Of a stretch of DNA of 64,000 nucleotides, positions 16,699 through 27,080 are shown one piece after another. This DNA comes from Marinobacter orientalis (GTDB lineage: Bacteria; Pseudomonadota; Gammaproteobacteria; Pseudomonadales; Oleiphilaceae): the NCBI RefSeq assembly GCF_004792665.1, contig NZ_SRZX01000001.1, forward strand, positions 434,001 to 498,000. The letters run 5' to 3'. The position numbers were made by a program, and so were the translations under genes. The first letter of the stretch is position 1. Each line of letters starts with the position of its first letter. The notes beneath the pieces were generated by a model. That model ran no database searches. It was given only the letters and a program-made list of their open reading frames with translations, and was not told where the DNA came from.

Positions 16699-16723
16699 AT
16701 ACCTGACTAATTTACTCTGGTAT
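16699..16723. promoter_or_regulatory. IscR-type (type 1) binding site upstream of sufB
   Basis: The 25-base stretch begins ATACCTGACTAATTTACTC and ends TGGTAT. It matches the known IscR type 1 site (ATA..TGACTAATTTACTC.GGTAT pattern) over most positions, and the central TGAC-AATTTACTC resembles the E. coli iscR promoter site. It lies 216 bases before the sufB ATG. IscR in its [2Fe-2S] form represses at such sites, which would tie SUF expression to iron-sulfur status. No iscR gene is in the window. Confidence 0.75.
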
Positions 16724-16939
16724 TGTATACTCACTCACCAGAAGAAACGGAAATTGCCCTTGGTTATCAACAGGGCAAACCCAAATCCGTCATCCAGAAA
16801 CCGATTGCAGGGCGTACTCACTTGCTGGGCGACCATTGCAACACCTGAAAATTTACATCCGCGAGGTGGCTCCAAAGCAGGGCTACCGGCGACACCAGGG
16901 GCTAAAAAGCCCGAGATGAGAGAATACGGAGCGACGATC

Positions 16940-18388
<1,449 letters not shown>

Positions 18389-18417
18389 TTTGGTATTGCC
18401 CCGTTGGCTTTGGTGAA

Positions 18418-18529
18418 GGTCAGCGAGCAGGTTGGCTATTCCGGAACACGCCGTGAATACGTCCATGTAGGCTCCTAAAAAACATCCCTGTTTTTTAGGG
18501 TTTCGGAACACCCAACCTGCTCACTGACC
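18418..18529 (-). repeat. Structured dispersed repeat, copy B (inverted)
   Basis: Terminal arms GGTCAGCGAGCAGGTTGG / CCAACCTGCTCACTGACC form an 18-base inverted repeat with one mismatch. An inner perfect 10-bp hairpin, CCTAAAAAAC / GTTTTTTAGG, encloses ATCCCT, the complement of the AGGGAT loop of copies A and C. Read on the minus strand, it continues with GAGCCTACATGGACGTATTC and ACGGCGT, nearly identical to copy C. It begins 30 bases after the sufB stop. Confidence 0.92.
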
Positions 18530-18615
18530 CGGACATCTAACGGGCACTAATATTCAGTCTTCCGAGCAACGTTATTTAGCTCCGGACGGCAAACACAAAA
18601 GTATGCGGAAGCCAT

Positions 18616-18707
18616 CGGGCAGGCCCTTCCGGGATCGTAAAAATCAGGGATGATTTTTCCGAGCGTACATGGACGTATTCACAGCGTATCCCGGAAGGGC
18701 CTGGCCG
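18616..18707 (+). repeat. Structured dispersed repeat, copy C
   Basis: Terminal arms CGGGCAGGCCCTTCCGGGAT / ATCCCGGAAGGGCCTGGCCG are complementary over 20 bases with one mismatch. The inner hairpin AAAAATC-AGGGAT-GATTTTT is followed by GAGCGTACATGGACGTATTC and ACAGCGT. It lies 74 bases before sufC in the sufB-sufC spacer, in opposite orientation to copy B. Confidence 0.92.
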
Positions 18708-18781
18708 AGGGCTGACTCCCCCACAGTTGGCAGTCAGCCCAAGGCACAAGAATTCAGACATCAGGAAGAGAGAAGCCATAA

Positions 18782-19552
18782 ATGCTGAGCATCAAGAACC
18801 TGCACGCATCCGTTGAGGGTGAAGAAATTCTCAAGGGTATCGACCTGGAGATCAAAGCCGGGGAAGTTCATGCCATTATGGGCCCGAACGGCTCAGGCAA
18901 AAGTACGCTGTCACAGGTACTTGCAGGCAATGAGACGTTTGAGGTGACCGAAGGCGAGATTACCCTGAACGGCGATAACCTGCTGGATCTGGAAACCGAG
19001 GAGCGGGCCCGCGAGGGTATCTTCCTGGCGTTCCAGTACCCGGTCGAGATTCCTGGTGTCAGCAACCTTCAGTTCCTGCGCACCGCCGTTAACGCCATGC
19101 GCACACACCGTGGCGAGCCGGAGATGAACGCAGCTGAGTTCATGAAGCTGGCCAGGGAAGTTTCCAAACAGGTCGACCTGGATCCCGCCTTCCTCAAGCG
19201 TGGCGTCAACGAAGGCTTCTCCGGTGGCGAGAAGAAGCGTAACGAAATCATGCAGGCGCTGCTGCTTCAGCCGAAGCTGGCGATTCTGGATGAGACCGAC
19301 TCGGGGCTTGATATCGATGCCCTGCAGGTCGTTTCCAAGGGCGTGAACGCACTGCGCGCGGATGACCGTGCCATTCTGATGGTGACTCACTACCAGCGGC
19401 TGCTTAATCACATCGTGCCGGATTATGTGCATGTTCTTGCCGGTGGCCGGATCGTCAAGTCCGGTGGCCGTGAGCTGGCGCTGGAGCTTGAAGAGCGCGG
19501 TTACGGCTGGCTCGGCGTGAAAGAAGAAGCCGCTCCCAGTGCAGCCAGCTAA
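18782..19552 (+). CDS. sufC: Fe-S cluster assembly ATPase SufC
   Basis: 256 residues, an ABC-type ATPase without membrane part. Walker A is GPNGSGKSTL (about residues 35-44), the signature is NEGFSGGEKKRNE, and Walker B is LAILDETDSGLDID, followed by the switch histidine in VTHYQR. SufC powers conformational change in the SufBC2D scaffold. The gap to sufD is 12 bases. The gap from sufB is unusually long (393 bases) and filled by two structured repeats, so sufC-D-S might also be read separately, although no promoter stands out. Confidence 0.97.
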   Translation: MLSIKNLHASVEGEEILKGIDLEIKAGEVHAIMGPNGSGKSTLSQVLAGNETFEVTEGEITLNGDNLLDLETEERAREGIFLAFQYPVEIPGVSNLQFLRTAVNAMRTHRGEPEMNAAEFMKLAREVSKQVDLDPAFLKRGVNEGFSGGEKKRNEIMQALLLQPKLAILDETDSGLDIDALQVVSKGVNALRADDRAILMVTHYQRLLNHIVPDYVHVLAGGRIVKSGGRELALELEERGYGWLGVKEEAAPSAAS

Positions 19553-19564
19553 GGAGGTCGCCGA

Positions 19565-20851
19565 ATGAAACCAGCACCAACGCTTTCCAGCGCCTTCCTT
19601 GAGCCCGGTGGGCATTCGCTGCCCGCGCCGCTGCTGGAGCTGCGCAGACAACGGGGTACGGCCCTGGTGGACATGCCATTGCCAACCCGCAAAACCGAAA
19701 ACTGGAAATACTCCAGCCGGTACCTCAAGCTGACGGACGGGCTGGCCGCGACGCTGCCGGCAACCGGTAAGGATGGCCTCAGCCTGTCACTGCCCGGTTA
19801 CCGCGTGGTCTTCCGTAATGGTGTAATGGTTCCGGAGGCTTCGGATTTTCCCGATCTTGATGGCATCCTCATTCAGCGTTTCGGTGATCTTGATGACAGC
19901 GATGCGGCTGCCCTTGCCGAACGCCTGGACAATACTCTGGACAGTCGCGCAGTACAGATGGCAAGGCTCAACTCGGCCCGCTTTGAAGATGGTCTGTACA
20001 TCCGCCTGGACAAAGAAGCCGTGCTCGACCACCCACTGTTCGTCGTGCACGAAGTAACCGGCACGGCTTCCGGCTCAGCCTACCCGCGTATCTATGTAGA
20101 AGCGGCGCGGCACAGCCAGATCACGCTGGTGGAGGAGTATCTCTCCAGTGGTGACGAGCCGGTCATGGTCGATTCAGTGACAGAATTCACACTGGGCGAC
20201 GGTGCCAATGTCACCAGCGTGCGCCTGGTAATGGAAGGCGAGAACGTCCAGCACATTGGCGCTACCGGTGTCCGCCAGGCAGCCAGCTCCCGCTTTGAAA
20301 GCCATTGCGTCGGCTTCGGCGGACCGCTGCGCCGTCATGACCTGATGGTTCGCCTCGAAGGTGAAGGCGGCGAGTGCAAACTGAATGGTGTGGTGGTTAC
20401 CCAGGGCAAGCAGCACTATGACAACCACACCTCGATTGAGCACGTGGCTGCCCACTGCAACAGCGAGGAAACCTACCGCAACATTGCTGCGGACCAGTCC
20501 CATGCTGTTTTCAACGGCCGCATCCATATTCATGAGGATGCCCAGAAGTCGAACGCCAACATGAACAACAAGAATCTGTTGCTCTCTACCGGCGCGGAAA
20601 TCGATACCAAGCCCGAGCTGGAAATTTACGCAGACGACGTCAAGTGCGCCCACGGCGCCACCATTGGCCAACTGGACAGGAAATCCCTGTTCTACCTGGT
20701 TTCCCGGGGCATCGGGCGCCGCGAGGCCAATACGCTTCTGACTATGGCGTTCATTAACGAACTCGTTGAACAGATTCCGGTCCAGGCAGTCAAAGATGCT
20801 GCCCAGCTCCGGCTGAACGAGTTTTTTGACCAGACATTTGAGGAGGCCTGA
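19565..20851 (+). CDS. sufD: Fe-S cluster assembly protein SufD
   Basis: 428 residues with the SufB/SufD fold (UPF0051). The N-terminus contains PTRKTENWKYSSRYL, typical of SufD. The core strands include FESHCVGFGGPLRRHDLMV, GKQHYDNHTSIEHVAAHCNS, VFNGRIHIHEDAQKSNANM and CAHGATIGQLDRKSLFYLVS, with the conserved histidine near the C-terminus. SufD pairs with SufB in the SufBC2D complex. AAGGAGG precedes the ATG; sufS follows after 6 bases. Confidence 0.96.
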   Translation: MKPAPTLSSAFLEPGGHSLPAPLLELRRQRGTALVDMPLPTRKTENWKYSSRYLKLTDGLAATLPATGKDGLSLSLPGYRVVFRNGVMVPEASDFPDLDGILIQRFGDLDDSDAAALAERLDNTLDSRAVQMARLNSARFEDGLYIRLDKEAVLDHPLFVVHEVTGTASGSAYPRIYVEAARHSQITLVEEYLSSGDEPVMVDSVTEFTLGDGANVTSVRLVMEGENVQHIGATGVRQAASSRFESHCVGFGGPLRRHDLMVRLEGEGGECKLNGVVVTQGKQHYDNHTSIEHVAAHCNSEETYRNIAADQSHAVFNGRIHIHEDAQKSNANMNNKNLLLSTGAEIDTKPELEIYADDVKCAHGATIGQLDRKSLFYLVSRGIGRREANTLLTMAFINELVEQIPVQAVKDAAQLRLNEFFDQTFEEA

Positions 20852-20857
20852 CCGGTT

Positions 20858-22111
20858 ATGACAGACCTTTCCGTGGCAAACAAGGCTGGCAAGGCGACAT
20901 TTGACGTCGATGCTGTGCGGCGGGACTTTCCGATTCTTGATCAGCAGATCAACGGCAAGCCCCTGGTATATCTGGACAACGGCGCCTCTGCCCAGAAGCC
21001 CGTTGCCGTACTGGATGCCATGGATCGGTACTACCGGGAAATCCACTCCAACGTCCACCGGGGCGCCCACACGCTGGGTGACCGTGCGACCAGTGCGTTC
21101 GAGGGTGCCCGAGAGAAAGTCCGGTCATTCCTGAACGCAGAAAGTACCCGTGAGATTATCTTTACCCGAGGCACCACCGAGGCCATTAACCTGATAGCCA
21201 ATGGCCTGGCGGGGCGTCTCAGGCCGGGTGATGAAATCCTGGTCAGCCATATGGAGCACCACGCCAATATCGTGCCCTGGCAGATGATTGCCGAACGCAC
21301 CGGTGCCAGGGTGCTTCCTGTACAGGTCACACCGCAAGGCGAGCTGGATCCGGACTCGTTCAACAGCCTGCTGGGTGACCGCACCCGGATACTGGCGCTG
21401 ACCCACGTTTCCAATGTCCTGGGCACCATTAACCCGATTGCACCGCTTATCGAGCAGGCCAGGGCCCGCGGTGTTATCACCGTGATCGATGGGGCCCAGG
21501 CAGTGCCCCATTACAAACCGGATGTGCGGGCGCTGGGCTGCGACTTCTACATGTTCTCGGCCCACAAGCTGTTTGGCCCCACCGGCGTCGGCGCGCTTTA
21601 CGGCAAGGCCCAGCTGCTCGAAGAAATGCCTCCCTATCAGGGTGGCGGCGAGATGATCGAGCGGGTGTCTTTCGAGCGCACCACCTGGAACACCCTGCCC
21701 TACAAGTTTGAAGCAGGCACTCCGGCCATTGCCGAGGCAGTTGGCCTGGGCGCCGCGATTGATTACCTGGACAGCCTTGACCGCACCGGCCTGGAGGCAG
21801 CGGAAAACGCACTGCTTGCCCGCGCCAACGAGCTGGTGGAAACCGTTCCCGGCATGGAAGTGATTGGTACCGCCAGCAATAAAGTGCCGGTAATGTCCTT
21901 TAAAATCGCCGGCCTGCACCCCAGTGATATAGGCACCCTGCTGGACCAGCAGGGCATCGAGATCCGCACTGGCCACCATTGCGCCATGCCGCTGATGGAC
22001 TTTTACGGGGTTCCCGGTACAGCCCGGGCGTCCTTTGCGTTTTACAATACCCAGCAAGAAGTGGAACAATTATTCACTGCCCTGCAGAAAATTCAGCGCC
22101 TGTTTGCCTGA
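20858..22111 (+). CDS. sufS: Cysteine desulfurase SufS
   Basis: 417 residues, group II cysteine desulfurase. The PLP-binding lysine is in FYMFSAHKLFGPTGVG; upstream HVSNVLGTINPI and VIDGAQAVPHY are cofactor contacts. The catalytic cysteine is in IRTGHHCAMPLMDF. The enzyme takes sulfur from cysteine as a persulfide and hands it to SufE (encoded at 23206) for delivery to SufB. The position 6 bases after sufD and 13 bases before sufA shows one transcription unit. Confidence 0.97.
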   Translation: MTDLSVANKAGKATFDVDAVRRDFPILDQQINGKPLVYLDNGASAQKPVAVLDAMDRYYREIHSNVHRGAHTLGDRATSAFEGAREKVRSFLNAESTREIIFTRGTTEAINLIANGLAGRLRPGDEILVSHMEHHANIVPWQMIAERTGARVLPVQVTPQGELDPDSFNSLLGDRTRILALTHVSNVLGTINPIAPLIEQARARGVITVIDGAQAVPHYKPDVRALGCDFYMFSAHKLFGPTGVGALYGKAQLLEEMPPYQGGGEMIERVSFERTTWNTLPYKFEAGTPAIAEAVGLGAAIDYLDSLDRTGLEAAENALLARANELVETVPGMEVIGTASNKVPVMSFKIAGLHPSDIGTLLDQQGIEIRTGHHCAMPLMDFYGVPGTARASFAFYNTQQEVEQLFTALQKIQRLFA

Positions 22112-22124
22112 TGGAGGTGGAAAC

Positions 22125-22478
22125 ATGACAGCCGAAGTCTTCACACCAACCGTAGCCGTCACCATGACGCCAACTGCGGTGAAACATGTCCGCAAACAAC
22201 TGGACAAGAGGCCCGAGGCGAAAGGTATCCGCCTGGCCATCAAGAAAAGCGGCTGTTCCGGCTTCAAGTACGAAACCCAGTGGGTGGAAGAAGCCGGCAC
22301 GGACGACAAGGTGTTCCACATCGACGGTGTGGACCTGTTTGTAAAGGAAGAACACCTGCCAATGGTGAATGGCATCGAGATTGATTTTGTGACAGAAGGG
22401 GTCAACTCCCTGTTCCAGTTCCGCAATCCGAATGCGACGGCCGAGTGTGGGTGTGGGGAGAGTTTTACGGTTGCCTGA
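22125..22478 (+). CDS. sufA: A-type Fe-S carrier (SufA-like)
   Basis: 117 residues, one HesB/IscA domain. The three cluster-binding cysteines are in KKSGCSGFKY and, at the end, AECGCGESFTV. The start at 22125 is set by GATGGAGGTGG just before the ATG. A-type proteins receive clusters from the scaffold and pass them to apo-proteins. Place inside the suf operon argues for SufA over the paralogues IscA and ErpA, which are similar in sequence. It is separated from sufT by a 185-base stretch of repeats. Confidence 0.9.
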   Translation: MTAEVFTPTVAVTMTPTAVKHVRKQLDKRPEAKGIRLAIKKSGCSGFKYETQWVEEAGTDDKVFHIDGVDLFVKEEHLPMVNGIEIDFVTEGVNSLFQFRNPNATAECGCGESFTVA

Positions 22479-22487
22479 TATGGTGGT

Positions 22488-22628
22488 GTCGGATTACGGC
22501 TTCGCCTAATCCGACCTACAGTGTGCTCCTCAGAGTACGCGGCACCAACAAACGTAGGTCGGATTAAGCAACGCGCAATCCGACAAGCCTGACAAACGTA
22601 GGTCGGATTAAGCGAAGCGCAATCCGAC
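22488..22628. repeat. Three copies of a GTAGGTCGGATTA-type repeat between sufA and sufT
   Basis: Three imperfectly palindromic units lie in tandem: 22488-22519 (inverted), 22554-22584 and 22598-22628 (both direct). Each reads GTAGGTCGGATTA, a short AGC-rich turn, then GCGCAATCCGAC or a variant, so each can form a hairpin. Such REP/BIME-like intergenic repeats occur widely in gammaproteobacteria and are usually moved by dispersed transposase-like (RAYT) proteins. They may affect message stability between sufA and sufT. Confidence 0.92.
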
Positions 22629-22663
22629 AAACCAGCTAGAGAGAAAACGAGGCCCCAAACGGC

Positions 22664-23206
22664 ATGCAAGAACGGGAAGTGGTCCTGACCAAACGCGAAG
22701 TAGAGGCACGCCTGGTGCCTACCGGCACGGAAATCATGATTCCGTCGGATACTTTTGTGACCATCACGCAGTCACTGGGTGGCAGCTTTACCGTTGCTGT
22801 AAACGGCAACCTCGCTCGCATTGAGGGCCACAACGCCGATGCGCTGGGCAAGAAGCCCCTGGAAAGCAGCTTCGAAACCCCCGAAGACGGCACCGTGAAC
22901 GAAAACCAGGTCTGGGAAGCCATGAAAAACTGCTACGACCCGGAAATTCCGGTCAACGTGGTGGATCTCGGCCTCATCTACGACTGTAGGATTGAGAACG
23001 ATCCCGAAGACGGCAACCATGTATACGTCCTGATGACCCTGACCGCCGCCGGTTGCGGCATGGGCCCGGTGATCACCGAGGACGTCAAGACCAAGCTCGA
23101 GCATGTGCCCAATGTCGACAAGGTGACGGTTGAACTCACCTTCGATCCGCCCTGGAACAATGACATGCTCACCGACGAAGCCAAGCTCGAACTGGGGATG
23201 TTGTAA
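22664..23206 (+). CDS. sufT: Fe-S assembly protein SufT (MIP18/DUF59 family)
   Basis: 180 residues. The C-terminal half is a MIP18/DUF59 domain with NCYDPEIPVNVVDLGLIYD and the reactive cysteine in TLTAAGCGMGPVI, then DPPWNNDMLTDEAK. The N-terminal part, MQEREVVLTKREVEARLVP, is specific to SufT. SufT helps iron-sulfur protein maturation under high demand; its exact step is unsettled. Its stop codon overlaps the sufE start by one base (TAATG), which implies coupled translation. Confidence 0.93.
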   Translation: MQEREVVLTKREVEARLVPTGTEIMIPSDTFVTITQSLGGSFTVAVNGNLARIEGHNADALGKKPLESSFETPEDGTVNENQVWEAMKNCYDPEIPVNVVDLGLIYDCRIENDPEDGNHVYVLMTLTAAGCGMGPVITEDVKTKLEHVPNVDKVTVELTFDPPWNNDMLTDEAKLELGML

Positions 23207-23667
23207 TGACCGCTTCTGAGCAGGACTTTCTGGACAATCCGCTGGGCAAAGACACCACCCTGGAAGATGTGGTGGATGGCTTTGAATTCCTGGACGACTG
23301 GGAAGAACGCTACGCGTTTATTATCGATCTGGGCAAACAACTGCCACCATTCCCGGATGACGAGCGCAGGGAAGAGAATTACGTGCACGGTTGCCAGAGC
23401 CAGGTGTGGCTGATTCATCACTACGATGAACAGAGCGGCAGGCTGTATCTGTTGATCGATTCCGATGCCATTATCGTTCGCGGCCTTGCCGCTATCATTC
23501 TGGTGGCGCTGAATGGCAAGACACCCAGAGAACTGCTGGCAACCGACATCGACGAGCTTTTCGAGCGGCTGGATCTGTTCCGCCACATCTCACCCACCCG
23601 TGGCAACGGACTTCGGGCCATGGTAGGCAGGATCCGCGATATTGCGGCGGAAACGGCTGCAGCCTGA
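23206..23667 (+). CDS. sufE: Sulfur acceptor/transfer protein SufE
   Basis: 153 residues. The persulfide-accepting cysteine is in NYVHGCQSQVWL (about residue 63), and the SufE fold is supported by DWEERYAFIIDLGKQLPP and by SPTRGNGLRAMVGRI near the end. SufE takes the persulfide from SufS and passes it to SufB. It is the last gene of the suf operon and ends 18 bases from the convergent flgT. Confidence 0.96.
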   Translation: MTASEQDFLDNPLGKDTTLEDVVDGFEFLDDWEERYAFIIDLGKQLPPFPDDERREENYVHGCQSQVWLIHHYDEQSGRLYLLIDSDAIIVRGLAAIILVALNGKTPRELLATDIDELFERLDLFRHISPTRGNGLRAMVGRIRDIAAETAAA

Positions 23668-23685
23668 CCGCGCCTGCAAAAGCGC

Positions 23686-24876
23686 TTACCAGACGATGGC
23701 CACATCATCCCGCTGGATGTTGATCTGTCCGCCAGAGACGGGAATCCTGCCGTTACTGAAATCCGGGTGGACGTTGTTCAACGTGATCGTCGTACGGCTA
23801 TCCTGCAGCTCCGGGGTGGCACCAGGAGAATCGAAAAAGCGGTTACTGCGGTAAAGTTTCAGCTCATCACCCGGCCGCAGCCCGGCAGTGGCACCAGAAT
23901 CCAGAGTCACCCTGTTGCCGTCCACGCGGGTTACCCGGGTAATGAAAGGCTGGCAGGCCAGGGCATCATTCACAGCAGCGGTCATATCCCTCATCAGGCT
24001 ACCAACGGCCCGGCCATAACCGGTTTCCTGAAAGCCGGCCGAGCCGAAACCGTCGGAGGAGCCCGGGCCGGCATCCCAGCGCGCTTCGGTTGCGAAACGC
24101 TCCTGGTAGACCGGTGACCCACTGAATCCGTCATAAATCATCAGGTCTGCCACGAATCGCCGATTCTGGTTCACCGCGCCAATCCCCCGCTGCATACGGT
24201 CGATAATGGAACTGCCCCAGGCGTCCGGATCGGACACGGCCACATCACGAATCACCCCGGCGACCACGAACTGCACACCCAGCTCCCGCGCCACCTGCAC
24301 GACGTTGGTAAGACGGTTATCAAATTTCTGCTGTGTCGGCGCATTCAGAAGATCGCCGAACAGACGCTGAGTGGTGGCACCGAAAACCTGCAGATTGCCG
24401 GCATCCCTGAGATCCGCCTGCAGCAATTGCGGCAAGATTTCGCCGGCGTCATCAATACCGCCAATACGCGCCTGATCCGGATACACCATGGGGAAGCCGG
24501 TCACCGCAACCCGCTTTTTCAATCCGCTTGCCTCACCCGCGCTGCAACTTCCGCTTTCCGACATGTCGGCCCGTACGGTCATCCTCAGCAGATTGCCCCG
24601 TCGATACTCATCTATCACCTCCACCGACCTGGCTCGAGACAAAGAAGCGACCTGCAGACGGGACTCGGTAACCACACCGTTTTCCATGGTATCGCGGCTA
24701 CTGATCCGGGCCTCATACTGCAGGGACAGATCCCGTAGGGCCGCTTTTCTGGCCTCCTGCCTGGCACTGTCCACATCATTATTGTGGATAGTGGCATGCC
24801 CTATGGCCTCGAGCACCACGGCCTGAACATTGGCCGCAAGCATCAGCGCTGTAATAACCACAATTACCGGTTTCAT
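23686..24876 (-). CDS. flgT: Flagellar H/T-ring protein FlgT
   Basis: 396 residues with an N-terminal signal peptide (MKPVIVVITALMLAANVQAV). The first domain contains ARQEARKAALRDLSLQYEA, a pattern typical of FlgT, the middle part has KKRVAVTGFPMVYPDQA and VVAGVIRDVAVSDP, and the C-terminal domain carries GLRPGDELKLYR. FlgT sits in the periplasm and organises the H and T rings of polar sheathed-type flagella in Vibrio. It follows flgP by 14 bases in the same direction, a common pair. Confidence 0.88.
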   Translation of the reverse strand: MKPVIVVITALMLAANVQAVVLEAIGHATIHNNDVDSARQEARKAALRDLSLQYEARISSRDTMENGVVTESRLQVASLSRARSVEVIDEYRRGNLLRMTVRADMSESGSCSAGEASGLKKRVAVTGFPMVYPDQARIGGIDDAGEILPQLLQADLRDAGNLQVFGATTQRLFGDLLNAPTQQKFDNRLTNVVQVARELGVQFVVAGVIRDVAVSDPDAWGSSIIDRMQRGIGAVNQNRRFVADLMIYDGFSGSPVYQERFATEARWDAGPGSSDGFGSAGFQETGYGRAVGSLMRDMTAAVNDALACQPFITRVTRVDGNRVTLDSGATAGLRPGDELKLYRSNRFFDSPGATPELQDSRTTITLNNVHPDFSNGRIPVSGGQINIQRDDVAIVW

Positions 24877-24890
24877 GAAGAATTGCTCTC

Positions 24891-25433
24891 TCAGTCGAGG
24901 TAGTAGAGGGAGTCCACGCCCCGGCTCTGCACATCACCGACGCTGTCATTGTCTCCGGGCATGGGAATCGGACAAAGGTCCCGTACCTCCCGGTCGGAAA
25001 CACGGGAGACACAGGCGCGGAACCTGGGCTCCAGCTTCAGCTCCATCACGGTTTCCACAACGCCGTCGCTGTGCTCATTCACAGCCACCATTTTGGCGCC
25101 ACGGATATAGCTGTCCACATAGGTGCGGAACATGTCGTTCTGCAATGCGAAGTCATTCACCGTAGAGCTGCCGTAAATCACCGTGCCATAAACCCGCTCA
25201 GCAAGATTACGGTAGGCATCCAGCTGAGACGCCCGTCGGGCCAGCAGGCGTTTGCGGGTATTCAGCCTGTCCTTCGACACATTCTCATAGGTACCAAACC
25301 CGCTGACCCGAACCGTAATCGGGTCCAGTTCGGTCTGCTGCCCGGAGGTGCCCGGATCCCGTTGCTGCCCGATCGGGGCACAGCCCATTATTGTCACCAT
25401 CAGCGCAGGTATCAGTATCCACCGCAGGGTCAT
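24891..25433 (-). CDS. flgP: Flagellar outer-membrane lipoprotein FlgP (LPP20 family)
   Basis: 180 residues. The N-terminus MTLRWILIPALMVTIMGCAP ends in a lipobox cysteine, so it is a lipoprotein. The rest holds an LPP20-like domain (RLLARRASQLDAYRNLAERV). The open frame starts at 25571, but ATG 25433 is chosen for its CGGAG at 7 bases and for the signal sequence that follows. FlgP forms the outer H ring with FlgT. The gene precedes flgT in an operon. Other flagellar genes are not in the window. Confidence 0.87.
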   Translation of the reverse strand: MTLRWILIPALMVTIMGCAPIGQQRDPGTSGQQTELDPITVRVSGFGTYENVSKDRLNTRKRLLARRASQLDAYRNLAERVYGTVIYGSSTVNDFALQNDMFRTYVDSYIRGAKMVAVNEHSDGVVETVMELKLEPRFRACVSRVSDREVRDLCPIPMPGDNDSVGDVQSRGVDSLYYLD

Positions 25434-25688
25434 GTTGATTCTCCGAAAAAACACCAGTTCTCCGCTTCCATGAAAAATTCGGGCCAACCTTTGTAACTGG
25501 CTGAAATCTATAAACTCCACACCAGGAAATGCGGTTTCTGTCTCGCCAGGGCGGCAAAAAACCACCGCCATTTACACTCCGCAAACAAACCGTTACCTCA
25601 CAACCGATGTGTCGCCAAACCGACTGGATTAGTCTTAGGCTCGCGTAATTTTCGAACCGACAATCCAAATGCATCATCAGGACCCATC

Positions 25689-26948
25689 ATGACCGAAAAC
25701 CGTCTGAGCAAGCTCTCTCTGGCCATTGGCCTGTCCATTGCCACCACCTCTGCCATGGCCAGCCCGCAAACCTTCATGTCGTCGCGCTCCTTTGCCATGG
25801 CTGGCACCGGTGTCGCTATTGCTCACCCGGCAGCAGCAGGGGCTTCCAACCCGGCCATGATGGCTGCCGAGCACCACGACTGGTCCGACGATTTCGGCCT
25901 TATCCTTCCCTCCGTCAACGCTCGTTTTGCCGATGAAGAAGAGACCATTGACCAGATTGATGACATTCAGGACACGATTGACCGCTTCCAGCAACTGGAC
26001 AAGAACTCCAGCGAAGAAGAAGCCCGGCAAACGGCCGGCGAGCTCAGACAGCAACTGAACAACTTTGATCGTGACACTGTCAGAATCGATGCCGGCATTG
26101 GTATCGCTCTGGCTGTGCCAACAGATTCCGTTTCCATCGGCTTTTTCACCAACGGCAACCTGCGCGCGACCGTGCGAGGTGAACTTGACCAGGACGACGA
26201 CCAGCTGCTGGCGACCCTGGAGAATGCAGATCCCGCAACCCTGGCCGGGGCCGACCTTGACCGTGACCTGCAATCCCGTGGCAGCATCCTGGCTTCTGCA
26301 GTTACCGAGGTCGGCATTTCTCTGGCCACCTCCATTGACCTGCAGAATGACTCGCAGTTACAAATCGGGCTTTCACCGAAATACGTTCAGCTCCGCACCT
26401 TTCAATACACCCAATCGGTATCCGGCTTCGAGGACGATAACTTCGACAATGACGAGAACGAAACCGACAAAAGCGGATTCAACCTGGATGTCGGCGCCGC
26501 CTATGCTTTCGGCTCCCGCAACCAGTGGAACGCTGGTGTGTCGATCAAGAACCTGATTCCCATGGAACTGGACTCGGCCGCAAACCGCCCTGATGAAGAC
26601 GAACGGACCCTGGAGCTGAACCCCATGGTCACTGCCGGCATCGCCCATAAAGGCGACTTCCACGTTATAACCGCGGAAGCGGACCTGACCAAGAAGGAAG
26701 CTTTCGGCTACGAGGACGACACCCAGTGGGTCGCCTTCGGCGCGGAATTCGATGCCTTCCGTTACGCCCAGCTGCGCGTCGGCGTGCGCCAGAACCTTGC
26801 CAGCAACGACGACAACAACGGCATTGAAGAAGATACCCAGTTTACCGCCGGGATTGGCCTGTCACCGTTCGGCGCCCGCCTGGACATCGGCTCGCTGGTC
26901 AGCGACGCGGACGTTGGTGCCGCCATCGAACTTGGCGCGGCGTTCTGA
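25689..26948 (+). CDS. TraF-like outer-membrane beta-barrel protein
   Basis: 419 residues. A signal peptide (LAIGLSIATTSAMASPQ) is followed by FMSSRSFAMAGTGVAIAHPA and AAAGASNPAM, a beginning seen in the conjugal-transfer TraF-like (TraF_2) and other OMPP1-like families. An acidic helical stretch (DEEETIDQIDDIQDTIDRFQ) precedes alternating beta-strand-like segments, and it ends ELGAAF, with a terminal phenylalanine typical of outer-membrane barrels. The name does not imply conjugation, and no transfer genes are near. It is divergent from flgP. Function unknown. Confidence 0.75.
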   Translation: MTENRLSKLSLAIGLSIATTSAMASPQTFMSSRSFAMAGTGVAIAHPAAAGASNPAMMAAEHHDWSDDFGLILPSVNARFADEEETIDQIDDIQDTIDRFQQLDKNSSEEEARQTAGELRQQLNNFDRDTVRIDAGIGIALAVPTDSVSIGFFTNGNLRATVRGELDQDDDQLLATLENADPATLAGADLDRDLQSRGSILASAVTEVGISLATSIDLQNDSQLQIGLSPKYVQLRTFQYTQSVSGFEDDNFDNDENETDKSGFNLDVGAAYAFGSRNQWNAGVSIKNLIPMELDSAANRPDEDERTLELNPMVTAGIAHKGDFHVITAEADLTKKEAFGYEDDTQWVAFGAEFDAFRYAQLRVGVRQNLASNDDNNGIEEDTQFTAGIGLSPFGARLDIGSLVSDADVGAAIELGAAF

Positions 26949-26974
26949 TCCGCTCAGGATAACCCCGCTTCTGA

Positions 26975-27000
26975 AGCCCGGCTCCGTGCCGGGCTTTTTT
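26975..27000 (+). terminator. Rho-independent terminator after the TraF-like gene
   Basis: Eight-bp perfect stem AGCCCGGC / GCCGGGCT with TCCGT loop and a T tract, 26 bases past the stop codon at 26948. Confidence 0.93.
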
Positions 27001-27080
27001 GTGCCCCCCGGGTTTGCCAGTGCCGGGCCTTACCCTGATAATCCTCCCACAAACATTCCACAAGGAGCACTACCCGATTC

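Noticed and set aside
16754-16939. N-terminal extension of SufB
   Set aside because: The extension has no ribosome-binding site, an odd composition and SufB homologues start at MATTDKE-like residues.
22488-22628. CRISPR array
   Set aside because: Only three units, variable spacing, one inverted; they are REP-like repeats and no cas gene is present.
25689-26948. Evidence of a conjugative system from the TraF-like name
   Set aside because: The name comes from a broad barrel family; no other transfer gene is near.
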